Assembly (NCBI RefSeq): GCF_902168135.1
Contig: NZ_CABHOL010000025.1
Coordinates: 53,448 to 117,447, forward strand
Source: an uncultured Fluviicola sp.
GTDB taxonomy: Bacteria > Bacteroidota > Bacteroidia > Flavobacteriales_D > Crocinitomicaceae
Reading direction: 5' to 3'
DNA: 64,000 nt
In this document: positions 8,820 through 17,287 of the stretch, piece by piece
Layout: every line of letters starts with the position of its first letter
How positions within the stretch are numbered: position 1 is the stretch's first letter
Program-made: the position numbers and the translations under genes
The notes under the pieces: generated by a model
What the model was told of the DNA's origin: nothing
The model's input: the letters and a program-made list of their open reading frames with translations, nothing else
The model's database searches: none

Positions 8820-11800
8820 CTAATACCCCAACTTCCAGCCTCTTTGCTGCATCACCCGGTGAAAAGTCACCAGGTCTTGTCCATCAGGGATTTGGGAATA
8901 GCTGTTCCTGAAATGCACATTCGGGCCCTCAATGGTTTCCGTTTCCAGATTGTGGGGGAAAATAAATTCCTGCCGGGAAACCTGCATTTCTTCCAGTTCC
9001 TGCAAAAATCTTCTGAGCAGGTTTACCGATTCGTTTTCGGATAGTTCGAAATCTGCTGCTTTCACCGAGGAAAAAAAGTGCATTTCCTGTTTGGCACGGG
9101 TCAAAAGTACATTCAGACGTTTGTGGCCGTTGGTCTGGTTCAGCGGACCAAAACGCATTTGGAAGGAACCTTGTACCATCGCTGAAGCTGTTGGCGACAT
9201 GCGATCCGGGTTTCGGGCATAACCCAAACTGATGATCAGGCAGTCGGCTTCATCTCCCTGCACATTTTCCAAAGCTTTGAAAAAACCGGTGTTTTCTTCC
9301 TGTTTGAGGGTAATCTGTTCCTGCACACGTGCCGAACAAGCTCTCCAAATCGTTTTCAGCTGTTCTTCCGAAAAAGCCACAATTCCGACGGATTGTTTGT
9401 CCCAGTTACCGAATGTTTCCAGGTAGCCGGCTACTTCTTCTGCTTCCTGCAGGTTCCTGCGCTCTTCAAAAATCCCGTTTTCAACGTAGTGGTGAAAAAG
9501 CACCTGTTTTTGTTCCGGTGACGGATAAGCGATCAACTCATCCCTGTAAAAATGGGTGTTTGAAAAACGGATCAGCTCCGGGTATTCCGAGCGGTAATGA
9601 TGTCTCAGCGGCACGCGTTCAAAATAGTAAGAGGCCTGGTGCAACAAATCGTGGAAGCCAAAATTCTTCCCGAAATAGGACGAAGGCGCCATCTGCTGTT
9701 CATCACCGGCAACCAGTGCCCGTTTTGAGCGGAATAAAGAACCCAGTGCTCCCGGCAAAGGAAGCTGACTGGCTTCATCAAAAAGGACGAGGTCAAACAA
9801 CTCTGTTTCAAGCGGAAAATGGTCCGCCACCTGGTTGGGAGTTGCCAGCCAGACCGGAATCAGCAACTGCACCCACTCTTTGGCGTCACTGGCAAGTAAT
9901 TTCCGGATGGTGATCGTATTCCTGGTTTTTCCGAATTCTTTGACCAGTAGTGATTTTCCTTTTTTTAAACGCGCCTTGAGTTCCTTCTGACCGGCAGAAA
10001 GCTTCTGTCCCGGAGTTCTCAATAGTTCTTCGTAATCCGCAAATTGTTTTTGTACCTGAACCCGCAATGAATGGGCAAAGTCTGCAAATTCTTTGTTTTC
10101 GGTTTCGATCAGTGTATCCAACCGTTCCTTTAATGCTTCTCCGGAAAACCTGACAATCTCCGGGTTCAAAGATTCTATTTTTCGAAGAGAACTAAACAGG
10201 ATCAAGGACTGAAGAGCTTCCCATGAACCGACATCGTCCACCAACTGAAAGAAAAAGCGCGGAAGTAGTTTGAGGCTTTCATATATGGCGCTCAAAGCAA
10301 CAAAGTCTGTTTGTTTCCGGTTTAAAAAGTCAGACAAAACGACCTCATCTTTTAGTTCGAAATAACGCACCAGGTCCGATCTCAATTGAGTAAGATCCGA
10401 AGCAGATTCGAGGATAGCAAGGCGTTTTTCCCTGCTCCAGGAAGCAATTTCACTCAATAACGAACCGCTTTCTTTCTCCAGGCCGGAAGCATACAAGATC
10501 CCCATTTCGAGGGCATGCAAACTTGCATCAAGACCCAATTCATGAAAATACGATTCCAGTTCTTTCAATTTCTGTACTTCTGCCTGGTAGGTCTTCCGGT
10601 TTTGAAGCGCAATTTCCGGTAAAACCGACGGATCGTTCAATAATCTGGCGATTGCTTTCTTTCGTTTTCGAAGCTGCAGCCATGTTCGGGCCTGTTCCCA
10701 GGATTCCAGCTGACTTTTCGAAGGTTCCTGTTTCCAAATCCGGTTTTCTGATTCGATCGAAGCAAGATGTTCAGTCAGATCTTTCAGCAGCCGGACCTGC
10801 TTTTGGAATTTTTTCCACTCTTTAGGCTTCGAAATAAGCCGGCTGTATGGGGTGTATTGTTCGTTTTCTACCAATTGACACCTTCCCAAAACAGCAATTA
10901 TCTTTTCCAGGTCACCGAATGTGGTCAGTGAATCCAATTTGGCCTGTAGTGCATTTAATCGGATCAGGGAATCTTTGACCAGTTGATCGCCATTCCACTT
11001 CTCAAAAAATACCGGTTTGAGCCCCTGTAGCCTGGAGAAACCGTTCAAGTGCTGATCTACCTGTTGAATGATGGGTTTGTACTTCAACCATTCGTCGATG
11101 GCAGGAACCAAACTGGAAAATTTTTCCGTTTGAATGGGGGTTTCACAAAGCAGCTCCTGTAATTCTTTATAGGAAACTCCGGCAAAATAATCCGGTGTGT
11201 TTAAACGGTCGAGCAGCAGTTGCAGGTTTGCATGGAGCTGTTCCGAAAGTCTCAAATTTTGAACAGGCTTTATTTCCTTGCTCTCCAGCAAATTCCAGGT
11301 TTCTTTCAATTGTGCCAATAAATCCTTCGATTTGGTTTGGCTGTGCACCACAAATGCATGCCGGTGCAATTCGAGTTCGGAAAGCTTTTTTACCAGTACA
11401 TCCAGGGCAGCTTTCTTTTCCGAAACAACCAAAGTCCTCAACTTGCTTTTGAGTGACTTTCCGAGAATATTGATTAAAACCTGCGATTTACCTGTTCCCG
11501 GAGGCCCTTGCAGCAACACATTGTTTGTGTTCAAAGTGGTAAAAACCCGCTTTTGGTCTACATCCGCCGGATAGATCAGATCTGCCGGTAAGTCCAATTC
11601 CTCCGCAGGTTCAAAATCATTGCCCAACAATTGCTCCACAAGTGCACTTTTGGTTTCTGATCGTTCGATACCTTCCAATTCGCGCAAAAGATGAAACCGG
11701 TGGTAATGGAAATTGCCGGCATAAATATCGTTTGAGATTTCCACTTCCAAATGCAAATCCTTAAACTGATCAATCATCCATTCCAGTTTTTCCGACAAGT

Positions 11801-12227
11801 TTAATTCCTCCGGCAAATCATTCAATGCTGTTTTATTCAGCTCAGCATAAAGGAACCGGATATACGGATTGATTTCCGCAGCCTCTTCCAGTAATTCCAG
11901 TTGAAGCGTATTGGTTAAGCGTGTATATTCCCAATTCAACGGAATGATTAACAAAGGAGACTGAATACTTCCGGATTGGATGTTTGAAGAAACTGTACCA
12001 AAAACCAGGCACAGCGAGTTTACATCGGATTCCAGGCGGAACTTATTCGCTGTCTGCCAAAGGGATTTCCACTTACTGTCTAACGGAACCTGGAATTTAG
12101 CTGTCGGCAGTTTCTCTAGTTTTATCAGCGAATGGACCGATTCTCCCAGGTTTACCAGCATGTCCGTTTTCGGCATGTCCGATAAGGCATGCATAAAATC
12201 GCTGATATTTCCTGTTGAATAACTCAT
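8820..12227 (-). CDS. Superfamily 1 (UPF1-like) helicase with long coiled insertion
   Basis: This 1135-aa P-loop helicase has Walker A GPPGTGKS (~239), a long alpha-helical, Glu/Lys/Leu-rich insertion (~300-780), Walker B LVLFDEASQ (~815) and the C-terminal RecA-like domain with QGDEADCLIIS and NVLLTRAKQEMHFF (~1040). The AAA_11/AAA_12 arrangement belongs to the UPF1/Dna2/SMUBP group. The N-terminus (SPLLIIPL...INPYIRFL) resembles the region before the helicase in DUF4011-type proteins; this is a by-eye similarity. No Vsr or REase motif is seen at the C-terminus. It is likely a DNA/RNA helicase or translocase. It stands alone, without defence partners nearby, so its cellular job is open. The start is the ATG (MSYSTGN) facing the next gene across a palindromic element. 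Confidence 0.85.
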   Translation of the reverse strand: MSYSTGNISDFMHALSDMPKTDMLVNLGESVHSLIKLEKLPTAKFQVPLDSKWKSLWQTANKFRLESDVNSLCLVFGTVSSNIQSGSIQSPLLIIPLNWEYTRLTNTLQLELLEEAAEINPYIRFLYAELNKTALNDLPEELNLSEKLEWMIDQFKDLHLEVEISNDIYAGNFHYHRFHLLRELEGIERSETKSALVEQLLGNDFEPAEELDLPADLIYPADVDQKRVFTTLNTNNVLLQGPPGTGKSQVLINILGKSLKSKLRTLVVSEKKAALDVLVKKLSELELHRHAFVVHSQTKSKDLLAQLKETWNLLESKEIKPVQNLRLSEQLHANLQLLLDRLNTPDYFAGVSYKELQELLCETPIQTEKFSSLVPAIDEWLKYKPIIQQVDQHLNGFSRLQGLKPVFFEKWNGDQLVKDSLIRLNALQAKLDSLTTFGDLEKIIAVLGRCQLVENEQYTPYSRLISKPKEWKKFQKQVRLLKDLTEHLASIESENRIWKQEPSKSQLESWEQARTWLQLRKRKKAIARLLNDPSVLPEIALQNRKTYQAEVQKLKELESYFHELGLDASLHALEMGILYASGLEKESGSLLSEIASWSREKRLAILESASDLTQLRSDLVRYFELKDEVVLSDFLNRKQTDFVALSAIYESLKLLPRFFFQLVDDVGSWEALQSLILFSSLRKIESLNPEIVRFSGEALKERLDTLIETENKEFADFAHSLRVQVQKQFADYEELLRTPGQKLSAGQKELKARLKKGKSLLVKEFGKTRNTITIRKLLASDAKEWVQLLIPVWLATPNQVADHFPLETELFDLVLFDEASQLPLPGALGSLFRSKRALVAGDEQQMAPSSYFGKNFGFHDLLHQASYYFERVPLRHHYRSEYPELIRFSNTHFYRDELIAYPSPEQKQVLFHHYVENGIFEERRNLQEAEEVAGYLETFGNWDKQSVGIVAFSEEQLKTIWRACSARVQEQITLKQEENTGFFKALENVQGDEADCLIISLGYARNPDRMSPTASAMVQGSFQMRFGPLNQTNGHKRLNVLLTRAKQEMHFFSSVKAADFELSENESVNLLRRFLQELEEMQVSRQEFIFPHNLETETIEGPNVHFRNSYSQIPDGQDLVTFHRVMQQRGWKLGY

Positions 12228-12255
12228 TGAATTTGAAAAGCGAAAATAATGAAAA

Positions 12256-12289
12256 GTAGTAGGGGCGAAAAATTTTTCGCCCCTACTAC
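12256..12289. repeat. Perfect intergenic palindrome (REP-like), copy 1
   Basis: A 17-nt left arm GTAGTAGGGGCGAAAAA (12256-12272) is directly followed by its exact reverse complement (12273-12289). The 28-nt core (12259-12286) is related to the palindrome at 56000-56027. It lies between two divergently transcribed genes, so it is not simply a terminator. Confidence 0.9.
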
Positions 12290-12348
12290 AGAATTATTAA
12301 ATTTGTCTTTCGATAAAATTGAATCCATTTTCTATGAAAGAACAAGAT

Positions 12349-13488
12349 ATGAAATTCGGTACCAAAGCAATTCATGCGGGTGTACAGCCTGATCCGACTA
12401 CCGGGGCAATCATGACTCCGATTTTTCAAACTTCCACTTACGTCCAGGAATCACCGGGAGTAAATAAAGGTTACGGATATGCAAGAGGAAAAAACCCGAC
12501 ACGTGAAGCACTTCAGGCGAATATCGCTGCGTTGGAAAATGGAAAGCATTGTGTTTGTTTTAGTAGTGGTGTTGCGGCAACGGATGCTGTTCTGAAATTA
12601 TTGCAGCCGGGCGACGAAGTGATTACAGGTGATGATTTGTATGGCGGAACATACCGCTTGTTTACAAAGATCTATGAGAAATTCGGTATTAAGTTCCATT
12701 TCATCGATTTGACCAATGCGGAAAATGTAAACAACTACATCAACGCAAACACCAAATTGATCTGGGCAGAAACACCGACCAATCCAACCATGCAGATCAT
12801 TGATATTGAAGCGGTGGCAAAAATCGCAAAGGCCAACAACATCATTTTGGTTGCCGATAATACCTTCGCTTCTCCTTATTTGCAAAATCCGCTGGATTTG
12901 GGAGCGACCATCGTCATGCACTCCGTAACAAAATATTTGGGCGGCCATTCGGATGTGGTTATGGGAGCTTTGATCACTAACGATACTGCTATCCATGAAC
13001 AATTGTACTTTATCCTGAACAGTTCGGGGGCAAATCCCGGACCGATGGACTCATTTTTGGTATTGAGAGGAATCAAAACCCTTCACCTGCGCATGCAGCG
13101 TCATTGTGAGAACGGAAAACAAATCGCACATTTCCTGAAAGACCATCCGGCAATTGAAAAAGTTTACTGGCCAGGCTTCCCGGAGCATCCGAACCACGAA
13201 ATTGCAAAAAAGCAGATGCGCGATTTCGGCGGAATGATTTCCATCGTTTTGAAAGACAAAAGTATTGAGAACACCTACCGTGTTGCTTCTTCATTCCAGG
13301 TATTCTCTTTAGCAGAATCATTAGGAGGAGTTGAATCATTGATCAATCACCCGGCAACCATGACACACGCCTCTATTCCGAAAGAAGAAAGAGAAAAAGC
13401 AGGTGTTGTAGACAACTTGCTTCGCTTGAGCGTAGGTGTTGAGCACGTAGATGATCTGATTGCAGATTTGAAACAGGCACTGGGGTAA
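12349..13488 (+). CDS. Cystathionine gamma-synthase/gamma-lyase family PLP enzyme
   Basis: This is a PLP-dependent trans-sulfuration enzyme of about 379 aa. It acts on cystathionine or O-acyl-homoserine in methionine/cysteine interconversion. Visible motifs are the N-terminal TKAIHAG, STYVQ, YARGKNPTR (phosphate/PLP contact), FSSGVAATDAVL, the aspartate region VADNTFASP and the Schiff-base lysine in HSVTKYLGGHSD (~residue 195). The C-terminus has SLGGVESLINHP. Sequence alone does not separate synthase from lyase, so no symbol is given. The start is uncertain: ATG 12349 (MKFGTKAIHAG) fits family N-termini, and ATG 12334 would add five residues. A strong hairpin terminator follows. Confidence 0.93.
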   Translation: MKFGTKAIHAGVQPDPTTGAIMTPIFQTSTYVQESPGVNKGYGYARGKNPTREALQANIAALENGKHCVCFSSGVAATDAVLKLLQPGDEVITGDDLYGGTYRLFTKIYEKFGIKFHFIDLTNAENVNNYINANTKLIWAETPTNPTMQIIDIEAVAKIAKANNIILVADNTFASPYLQNPLDLGATIVMHSVTKYLGGHSDVVMGALITNDTAIHEQLYFILNSSGANPGPMDSFLVLRGIKTLHLRMQRHCENGKQIAHFLKDHPAIEKVYWPGFPEHPNHEIAKKQMRDFGGMISIVLKDKSIENTYRVASSFQVFSLAESLGGVESLINHPATMTHASIPKEEREKAGVVDNLLRLSVGVEHVDDLIADLKQALG

Positions 13489-13550
13489 TTGAAAAGGAAT
13501 ATCCATTCTAAAATTCTACGATTATCAAGAATTTAAATTCATTACATAAT

Positions 13551-13592
13551 AAAGCGTTTCTTTGAATAATTGAAGAGGCGCTTTTTCTTTTC
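13551..13592 (+). terminator. Rho-independent terminator
   Basis: A 12-bp stem (13551-13562 with 13573-13584, two G-T pairs, core AAAGCG/CGCTTT) is followed by a T-rich tract. It lies 60 nt after the PLP enzyme and just before the SDR gene, so the two are likely separate transcripts. Confidence 0.7.
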
Positions 13593-13636
13593 AATTAGTT
13601 TTTGAATTTTGTATTCATCATTTTGAATTTAATGAC

Positions 13637-14344
13637 ATGGTAATCATAACAGGAACTTCCAGGGGAATCGGAAAAGCAATTGCCGAAAACTATTTAAGCC
13701 TTGGAGAAAAGGTAATTGGAATCGGCCGGAACCACACGATCTCACACCCGGGTTATTCATCTATCCATTGCGACCTGAGTGATCCCGGGTCAGTAGAACA
13801 GATTTCTTTTCCGGATATGGATAATGAAAAAGTAATTTTTATACATAACGCCGGAATACTTGGGAAAGTAGATTATTTCGAGAAACTGGATCCACAGGAA
13901 ATCGCAAAAGTGATGCAGGTAAACCTTTTTGCCGGAGCAGCTATTTTGCAGAAATTATTGCGGCAGCTTCCCAAAACAACTTCTTTTAAATGTATTTTCA
14001 TCAGTTCGGGTGCCGGAAAAACTCCCATTGCATCCTGGGCATCGTATTGTGCGTCCAAGGCTGCGGTCGATTTGTTCTGCCAAACCATTCAATTGGAAGA
14101 ACAGCAATTAGGAAGAACAAATTTTCACTGTCTTTCGGTTGCACCCGGAGTGGTGGATACAGATATGCAGGCTAACATACGGAACACGCAGCAAACTTCC
14201 TTTTCGGAAGTGGACCGTTTCAAAGAATACAAGAATTCGAACCAGCTTTACTCACCCGAACTCGTTGCCGGAAAGCTTTTTAAACTGGTTCATGAAATGC
14301 CTTTGGAACAGGTTGTTTATTCACTTCGTGAGGTAGAATTATAG
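13637..14344 (+). CDS. Short-chain dehydrogenase/reductase (SDR)
   Basis: This is a 235-aa classical SDR, an NAD(P)-dependent oxidoreductase. The Rossmann motif TGTSRGIG is at residues 5-12, NAG follows strand 4 (HNAGILG), the catalytic Ser lies in FISSGAG and the YxxxK motif in YCASKAAVD. The VAPGVVDTDMQ segment recalls the benzil-reductase/sepiapterin-reductase-like branch (YueD type), so a carbonyl reductase role is possible but the substrate is unknown. A second copy of the C-terminal YSLR-(D/E)-(I/V)-(D/E)-L tail occurs 440 bp downstream without the rest of the gene. Confidence 0.92.
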   Translation: MVIITGTSRGIGKAIAENYLSLGEKVIGIGRNHTISHPGYSSIHCDLSDPGSVEQISFPDMDNEKVIFIHNAGILGKVDYFEKLDPQEIAKVMQVNLFAGAAILQKLLRQLPKTTSFKCIFISSGAGKTPIASWASYCASKAAVDLFCQTIQLEEQQLGRTNFHCLSVAPGVVDTDMQANIRNTQQTSFSEVDRFKEYKNSNQLYSPELVAGKLFKLVHEMPLEQVVYSLREVEL

Positions 14345-14408
14345 TCCAAACTAAAAAACTCTCTTTCCTCCTACTTTTTGCCAGGGCATAAAAAGTAGGC
14401 AAAAATGC

Positions 14409-14560
14409 CCTTCCCAATTACAACCTTCAGAAATCCTCTCTTTCCGGACTGCTGAACGAAAAGGAGGGATCAGGATCCAAAATGAAAATCTAAAGTCGTT
14501 TTACAAACGCTTTAGATTTATCACTTTTCGGAGCAGTTTACCGAAAAGAGAGGCCTTCAT
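14409..14560 (+). repeat. Structured dispersed repeat, copy A
   Basis: This copy shares several blocks in the same order with 29873-29994: TTCCCAATT, a 29-nt block (14457-14485 against 29923-29951, 27 identical), CACTTTTCGGA and AGGCCTTCAT. It folds into a long imperfect hairpin in which 14440-14463 pairs with 14524-14548. It carries an extra apical hairpin, AAATCTAAAG pairing with CTTTAGATTT (around 14487-14519), that copy B lacks. Confidence 0.7.
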
Positions 14561-14727
14561 TTACAACCGAGAGATTATAAGAACGGATGATGATCTGTTT
14601 TCAAAGTTACGCCTTTAGCTGTCGGGTAATTGGGATTTGAATCTATCCTAAAATTTTTGAGCGAGAAACGATTAGTGACCTCTAAAAAGCAACTCCCTGA
14701 ACGACTAGTTATCAGGAGTCTTTTACA

Positions 14728-14784
14728 ATGCCCTATTATCTGTCGAAACCAATGATTTATTCACTTCGCGATATCGATTTGTAA
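14728..14784 (+). pseudogene. SDR 3'-end remnant
   Basis: The frame ending TAA at 14782-14784 reads MIYSLRDIDL. It matches the VVYSLREVEL tail of the SDR at 13637-14344 through synonymous or conservative codon changes, plus an MP dipeptide upstream. No other SDR sequence precedes it, and a stop lies about ten codons before the MP. It is probably the leftover 3' end of a second, diverged SDR copy. Confidence 0.45.
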
Positions 14785-14863
14785 AGAAAAAATTAAATCA
14801 TTGTTATTCAAATCTTTATAAAGTTGTTGAAGTTCGAATCATTTCTTAAACAAATGTTGTAAC

Positions 14864-14891
14864 TTGTTGCACTCAAATTAGGATACTTTAG
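14864..14891 (+). promoter_or_regulatory. Bacteroidota-type promoter of the first M43 peptidase
   Basis: A -33 TTG (14864-14866), a 17-nt spacer and a -7 TACTTTAG (14884-14891, 7/8 match to TAnnTTTG) precede the ATG at 14916. The leader begins within AAACTAGCTAGA, which is repeated before the paralogous gene downstream. Confidence 0.55.
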
Positions 14892-14915
14892 TAAAACTAG
14901 CTAGAATTTTAGATA

Positions 14916-17087
14916 ATGAAAAAAGAACTCTCTACACTCTTAACACTAACCCTATGCCTCTCCTTTTCTGCCTTTTCGCAAACACATAAAAGGACTCTGG
15001 ACAAGGAGAACATGCGCCCCGGAGAACAGGTCGAATACTGTATCACTCATAAAAAAATGAACCAGCTTTTGTCAGATCCGGCACGAGCAAAACAATTTGA
15101 TAAGGAGCAGCAGGAATTCAACAATGCTCTCTTGCTCAAAAAAGGAGACAACAGTACTACCAAAGCTACGGAATATACTATTCCGGTAGTTTTCCACGTT
15201 CTGCATAATGGTGGACCTGAAAATATTTCGAAAGAACAGATTCTATCAGCTTTGAATATCCTGAACCGGGATTTCGCCATGCTGAATCAGGACACCCTTT
15301 CTATACAGCCTCAATTTCAGAGTATCCGCAGCAAGGCTGATATTAAATTTGTTTTGGCTACCAAGGCTCCGAACGGAGCTTGTTTTTCCGGAATCACCAG
15401 AACACAGAGCGTCGAAACATTTAATGGTGAAGACGGAAGTGCACAAGTCAGCGCAATCGTTTCCGGGAATGATGTTTACAACGGTACATGGCCCGGGAAC
15501 AAATACCTGAATATTTTTATCTGCAAGGATATCGGCGGAGCAGCAGGTTACACATTCAACCCGGGCGGATGGTCCGCTTCCTCCATGGGGAACGGAATCT
15601 GGGTTTTGAGCACTTATGTCGGAGACATGGGAACTTCATCCCTAAACACCAGCCGCACATTGACGCACGAAGTAGGACACTGGTTGAACCTGTCCCACGT
15701 GTGGGGAGGAACCAACAATCCCGGAGTAAGCTGTGGAAATGACGCTGTAGCAGACACTCCTGCTTGTATAGGCTCAACTTCTTGTTCCTTAAATTCCAAT
15801 ACATGCAGCAGTGATAACGCATATTGGGGATTTGACCAGGTAGACAACGTAGAAAATTACATGGATTATTCTTATTGTTCCAAAATGTTCACAGAGGGTC
15901 AGGTCAGCCGCATGCGAACTGCTCTCACAATTAGTTCGACCGGAAGAGCAAATGTAGTTTCCGCAGCTAATTTGGCAGCTGTAGGAGCAACAGGTGCCCC
16001 AACCCTTTGTGCCGCAAAATTCAGCACACCGAGACGTGTCATTTGCGCCGGAGAATCCCTTCAGTTTATTGACGAGTCTTTCAATGCTGCGAACGGATGG
16101 AACTGGTCATTTGCCGGTGGTTCACCTGCAACTTCAACAGCTCAAAATCCTACAATTACCTACAATACGCCGGGAACTTATGCCGTACAGCTTGAAGCTA
16201 CAGACGGATCTGCTTCAAACACAGCAACTATCGCAGGTTACATTACCGTATTACCTGCTGCAACCGGAATCCCTTATTACGAAAGCTTTGAAACATTCTC
16301 AAATTTCACAAGCCCCGACTGGTTTGTCTTAAACACCGGTGAAAATCCATGGACCGTTTCAACAACCGTAGGTAAAACGGGCACACATTCCGCGAAACTG
16401 GAAAACTTCGACCAGACCCAGCATCAAGTGGATGAGCTGGAATCACGTTCCATAGACCTTTCAGGGATTACCTCTGCAACAAACGTAACCCTTTCCTTTA
16501 GATATGCTTACCGTAAAAGAACTTCTACAAGCAATGATGTTCTAAAATTACTAGCTTCAAAAGATTGTGGTGAGGTTTGGGACATCCGCAGAACTTTCAC
16601 GGCTTCAACCATGTCCGGGTCCAACCTGGCTGCGGCTGCATGGACACCTGCACCAGCAGACTGGATTACAGCTCACGTAACAAATATTACAAGTGCCTAC
16701 TGGAATGAAAACTTCCGTTTCAAATTCCAGTTCACTGCAGGTGGAGGAAACAACCTCTATATTGACGATATTAATATTTACTCGGGAGATCCTTCTGACA
16801 ACATTGTTTTAGGAGTAAATGACCTTGGATCGTTCCAGGACATCAATCTTTATCCGAACCCTGCAGATCATGAAGTACAGATCAGCTTCAGTTCCCCGAT
16901 CGGAAATAATCCGTTGGAATTTGCGATTACTGATTTGGCTGGAAAAACCATCCGAACGATCCCTGTAAATGCACACGAAGGGTCCAACCTGGTATTTATC
17001 GAAACAACGGATCTTTCAGCAGGAACTTATTTGATAAAGATGATCAGTTCCTCGGAAGAAAAAACATTGACCTTCGTAAAGAAGTAA
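14916..17087 (+). CDS. M43 (pappalysin-type) metallopeptidase, T9SS cargo, tandem copy 1
   Basis: This is a secreted zinc peptidase of 723 aa. In order: a signal peptide (ending AFSQ), a propeptide-like segment with YCITHKKMN, the M43 catalytic domain with HEVGHWLNLSHVW (~251, extended HExxHxxGxxH type) and Met-turn NYMDYSYC, a PKD domain (~365-450, WNWSFAGGSP...YNTPGTYAV), a MAM/choice-of-anchor-like sandwich (~455-630) and a type A T9SS sorting domain (LYPNPADHEV...GTYLIKM...FVKK). Export to the surface or medium is expected. The next gene is a close paralogue in the same order; a terminator hairpin separates them, so they are probably independently transcribed. Confidence 0.95.
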   Translation: MKKELSTLLTLTLCLSFSAFSQTHKRTLDKENMRPGEQVEYCITHKKMNQLLSDPARAKQFDKEQQEFNNALLLKKGDNSTTKATEYTIPVVFHVLHNGGPENISKEQILSALNILNRDFAMLNQDTLSIQPQFQSIRSKADIKFVLATKAPNGACFSGITRTQSVETFNGEDGSAQVSAIVSGNDVYNGTWPGNKYLNIFICKDIGGAAGYTFNPGGWSASSMGNGIWVLSTYVGDMGTSSLNTSRTLTHEVGHWLNLSHVWGGTNNPGVSCGNDAVADTPACIGSTSCSLNSNTCSSDNAYWGFDQVDNVENYMDYSYCSKMFTEGQVSRMRTALTISSTGRANVVSAANLAAVGATGAPTLCAAKFSTPRRVICAGESLQFIDESFNAANGWNWSFAGGSPATSTAQNPTITYNTPGTYAVQLEATDGSASNTATIAGYITVLPAATGIPYYESFETFSNFTSPDWFVLNTGENPWTVSTTVGKTGTHSAKLENFDQTQHQVDELESRSIDLSGITSATNVTLSFRYAYRKRTSTSNDVLKLLASKDCGEVWDIRRTFTASTMSGSNLAAAAWTPAPADWITAHVTNITSAYWNENFRFKFQFTAGGGNNLYIDDINIYSGDPSDNIVLGVNDLGSFQDINLYPNPADHEVQISFSSPIGNNPLEFAITDLAGKTIRTIPVNAHEGSNLVFIETTDLSAGTYLIKMISSSEEKTLTFVKK

Positions 17088-17106
17088 TAAAAAGTAACTC
17101 AGAACA

Positions 17107-17141
17107 ATAAGGTTGGGATTTATTCCCAACCTTATCTTTTT
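17107..17141 (+). terminator. Rho-independent terminator
   Basis: The 12-bp perfect stem ATAAGGTTGGGA (17107-17118) pairs with 17124-17135 across a 5-nt loop and is followed by CTTTTTCTG, 20 nt after the stop codon. Confidence 0.85.
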
Positions 17142-17270
17142 CTGTTTAATCAACAATTCGGACACTTAAAACAAAAATCCCTACACGCGATTCAAAAAGT
17201 TCTTAAATTTCGTGTTCTGAACTGTATTCTGTTTCCAACTTCTTCCCATCATTTAAATCATTGAAGTAAT

Positions 17271-17282
17271 AAACTAGCTAGA
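17271..17282 (+). promoter_or_regulatory. Leader motif shared by the two M43 genes
   Basis: AAACTAGCTAGA lies 5 nt before this ATG and occurs identically (14894-14905) 10 nt before the ATG of the upstream paralogue. The CTAGCTAG core is palindromic. It may be retained duplicated leader sequence or a regulatory site. Confidence 0.45.
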
Positions 17283-17287
17283 TAAAA

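Larger units (their letters stand above)
14345..14915. other. 571-bp intergenic region with repeat element and gene remnant
   Basis: There is no intact gene here. The gap holds a structured dispersed repeat (about 14370-14560), an SDR-like 3' tail (14728-14784) and the promoter of the next gene (14864-14891). Confidence 0.6.

Noticed and set aside
14316..14768. TTTATTCACTTCG direct repeat (14316-14328, 14756-14768) as a target-site duplication of an insertion
   Set aside because: Beyond the 13-bp core the two sites differ by synonymous and conservative codon changes, as in diverged coding sequence, which fits a duplicated SDR tail better than a recent insertion.
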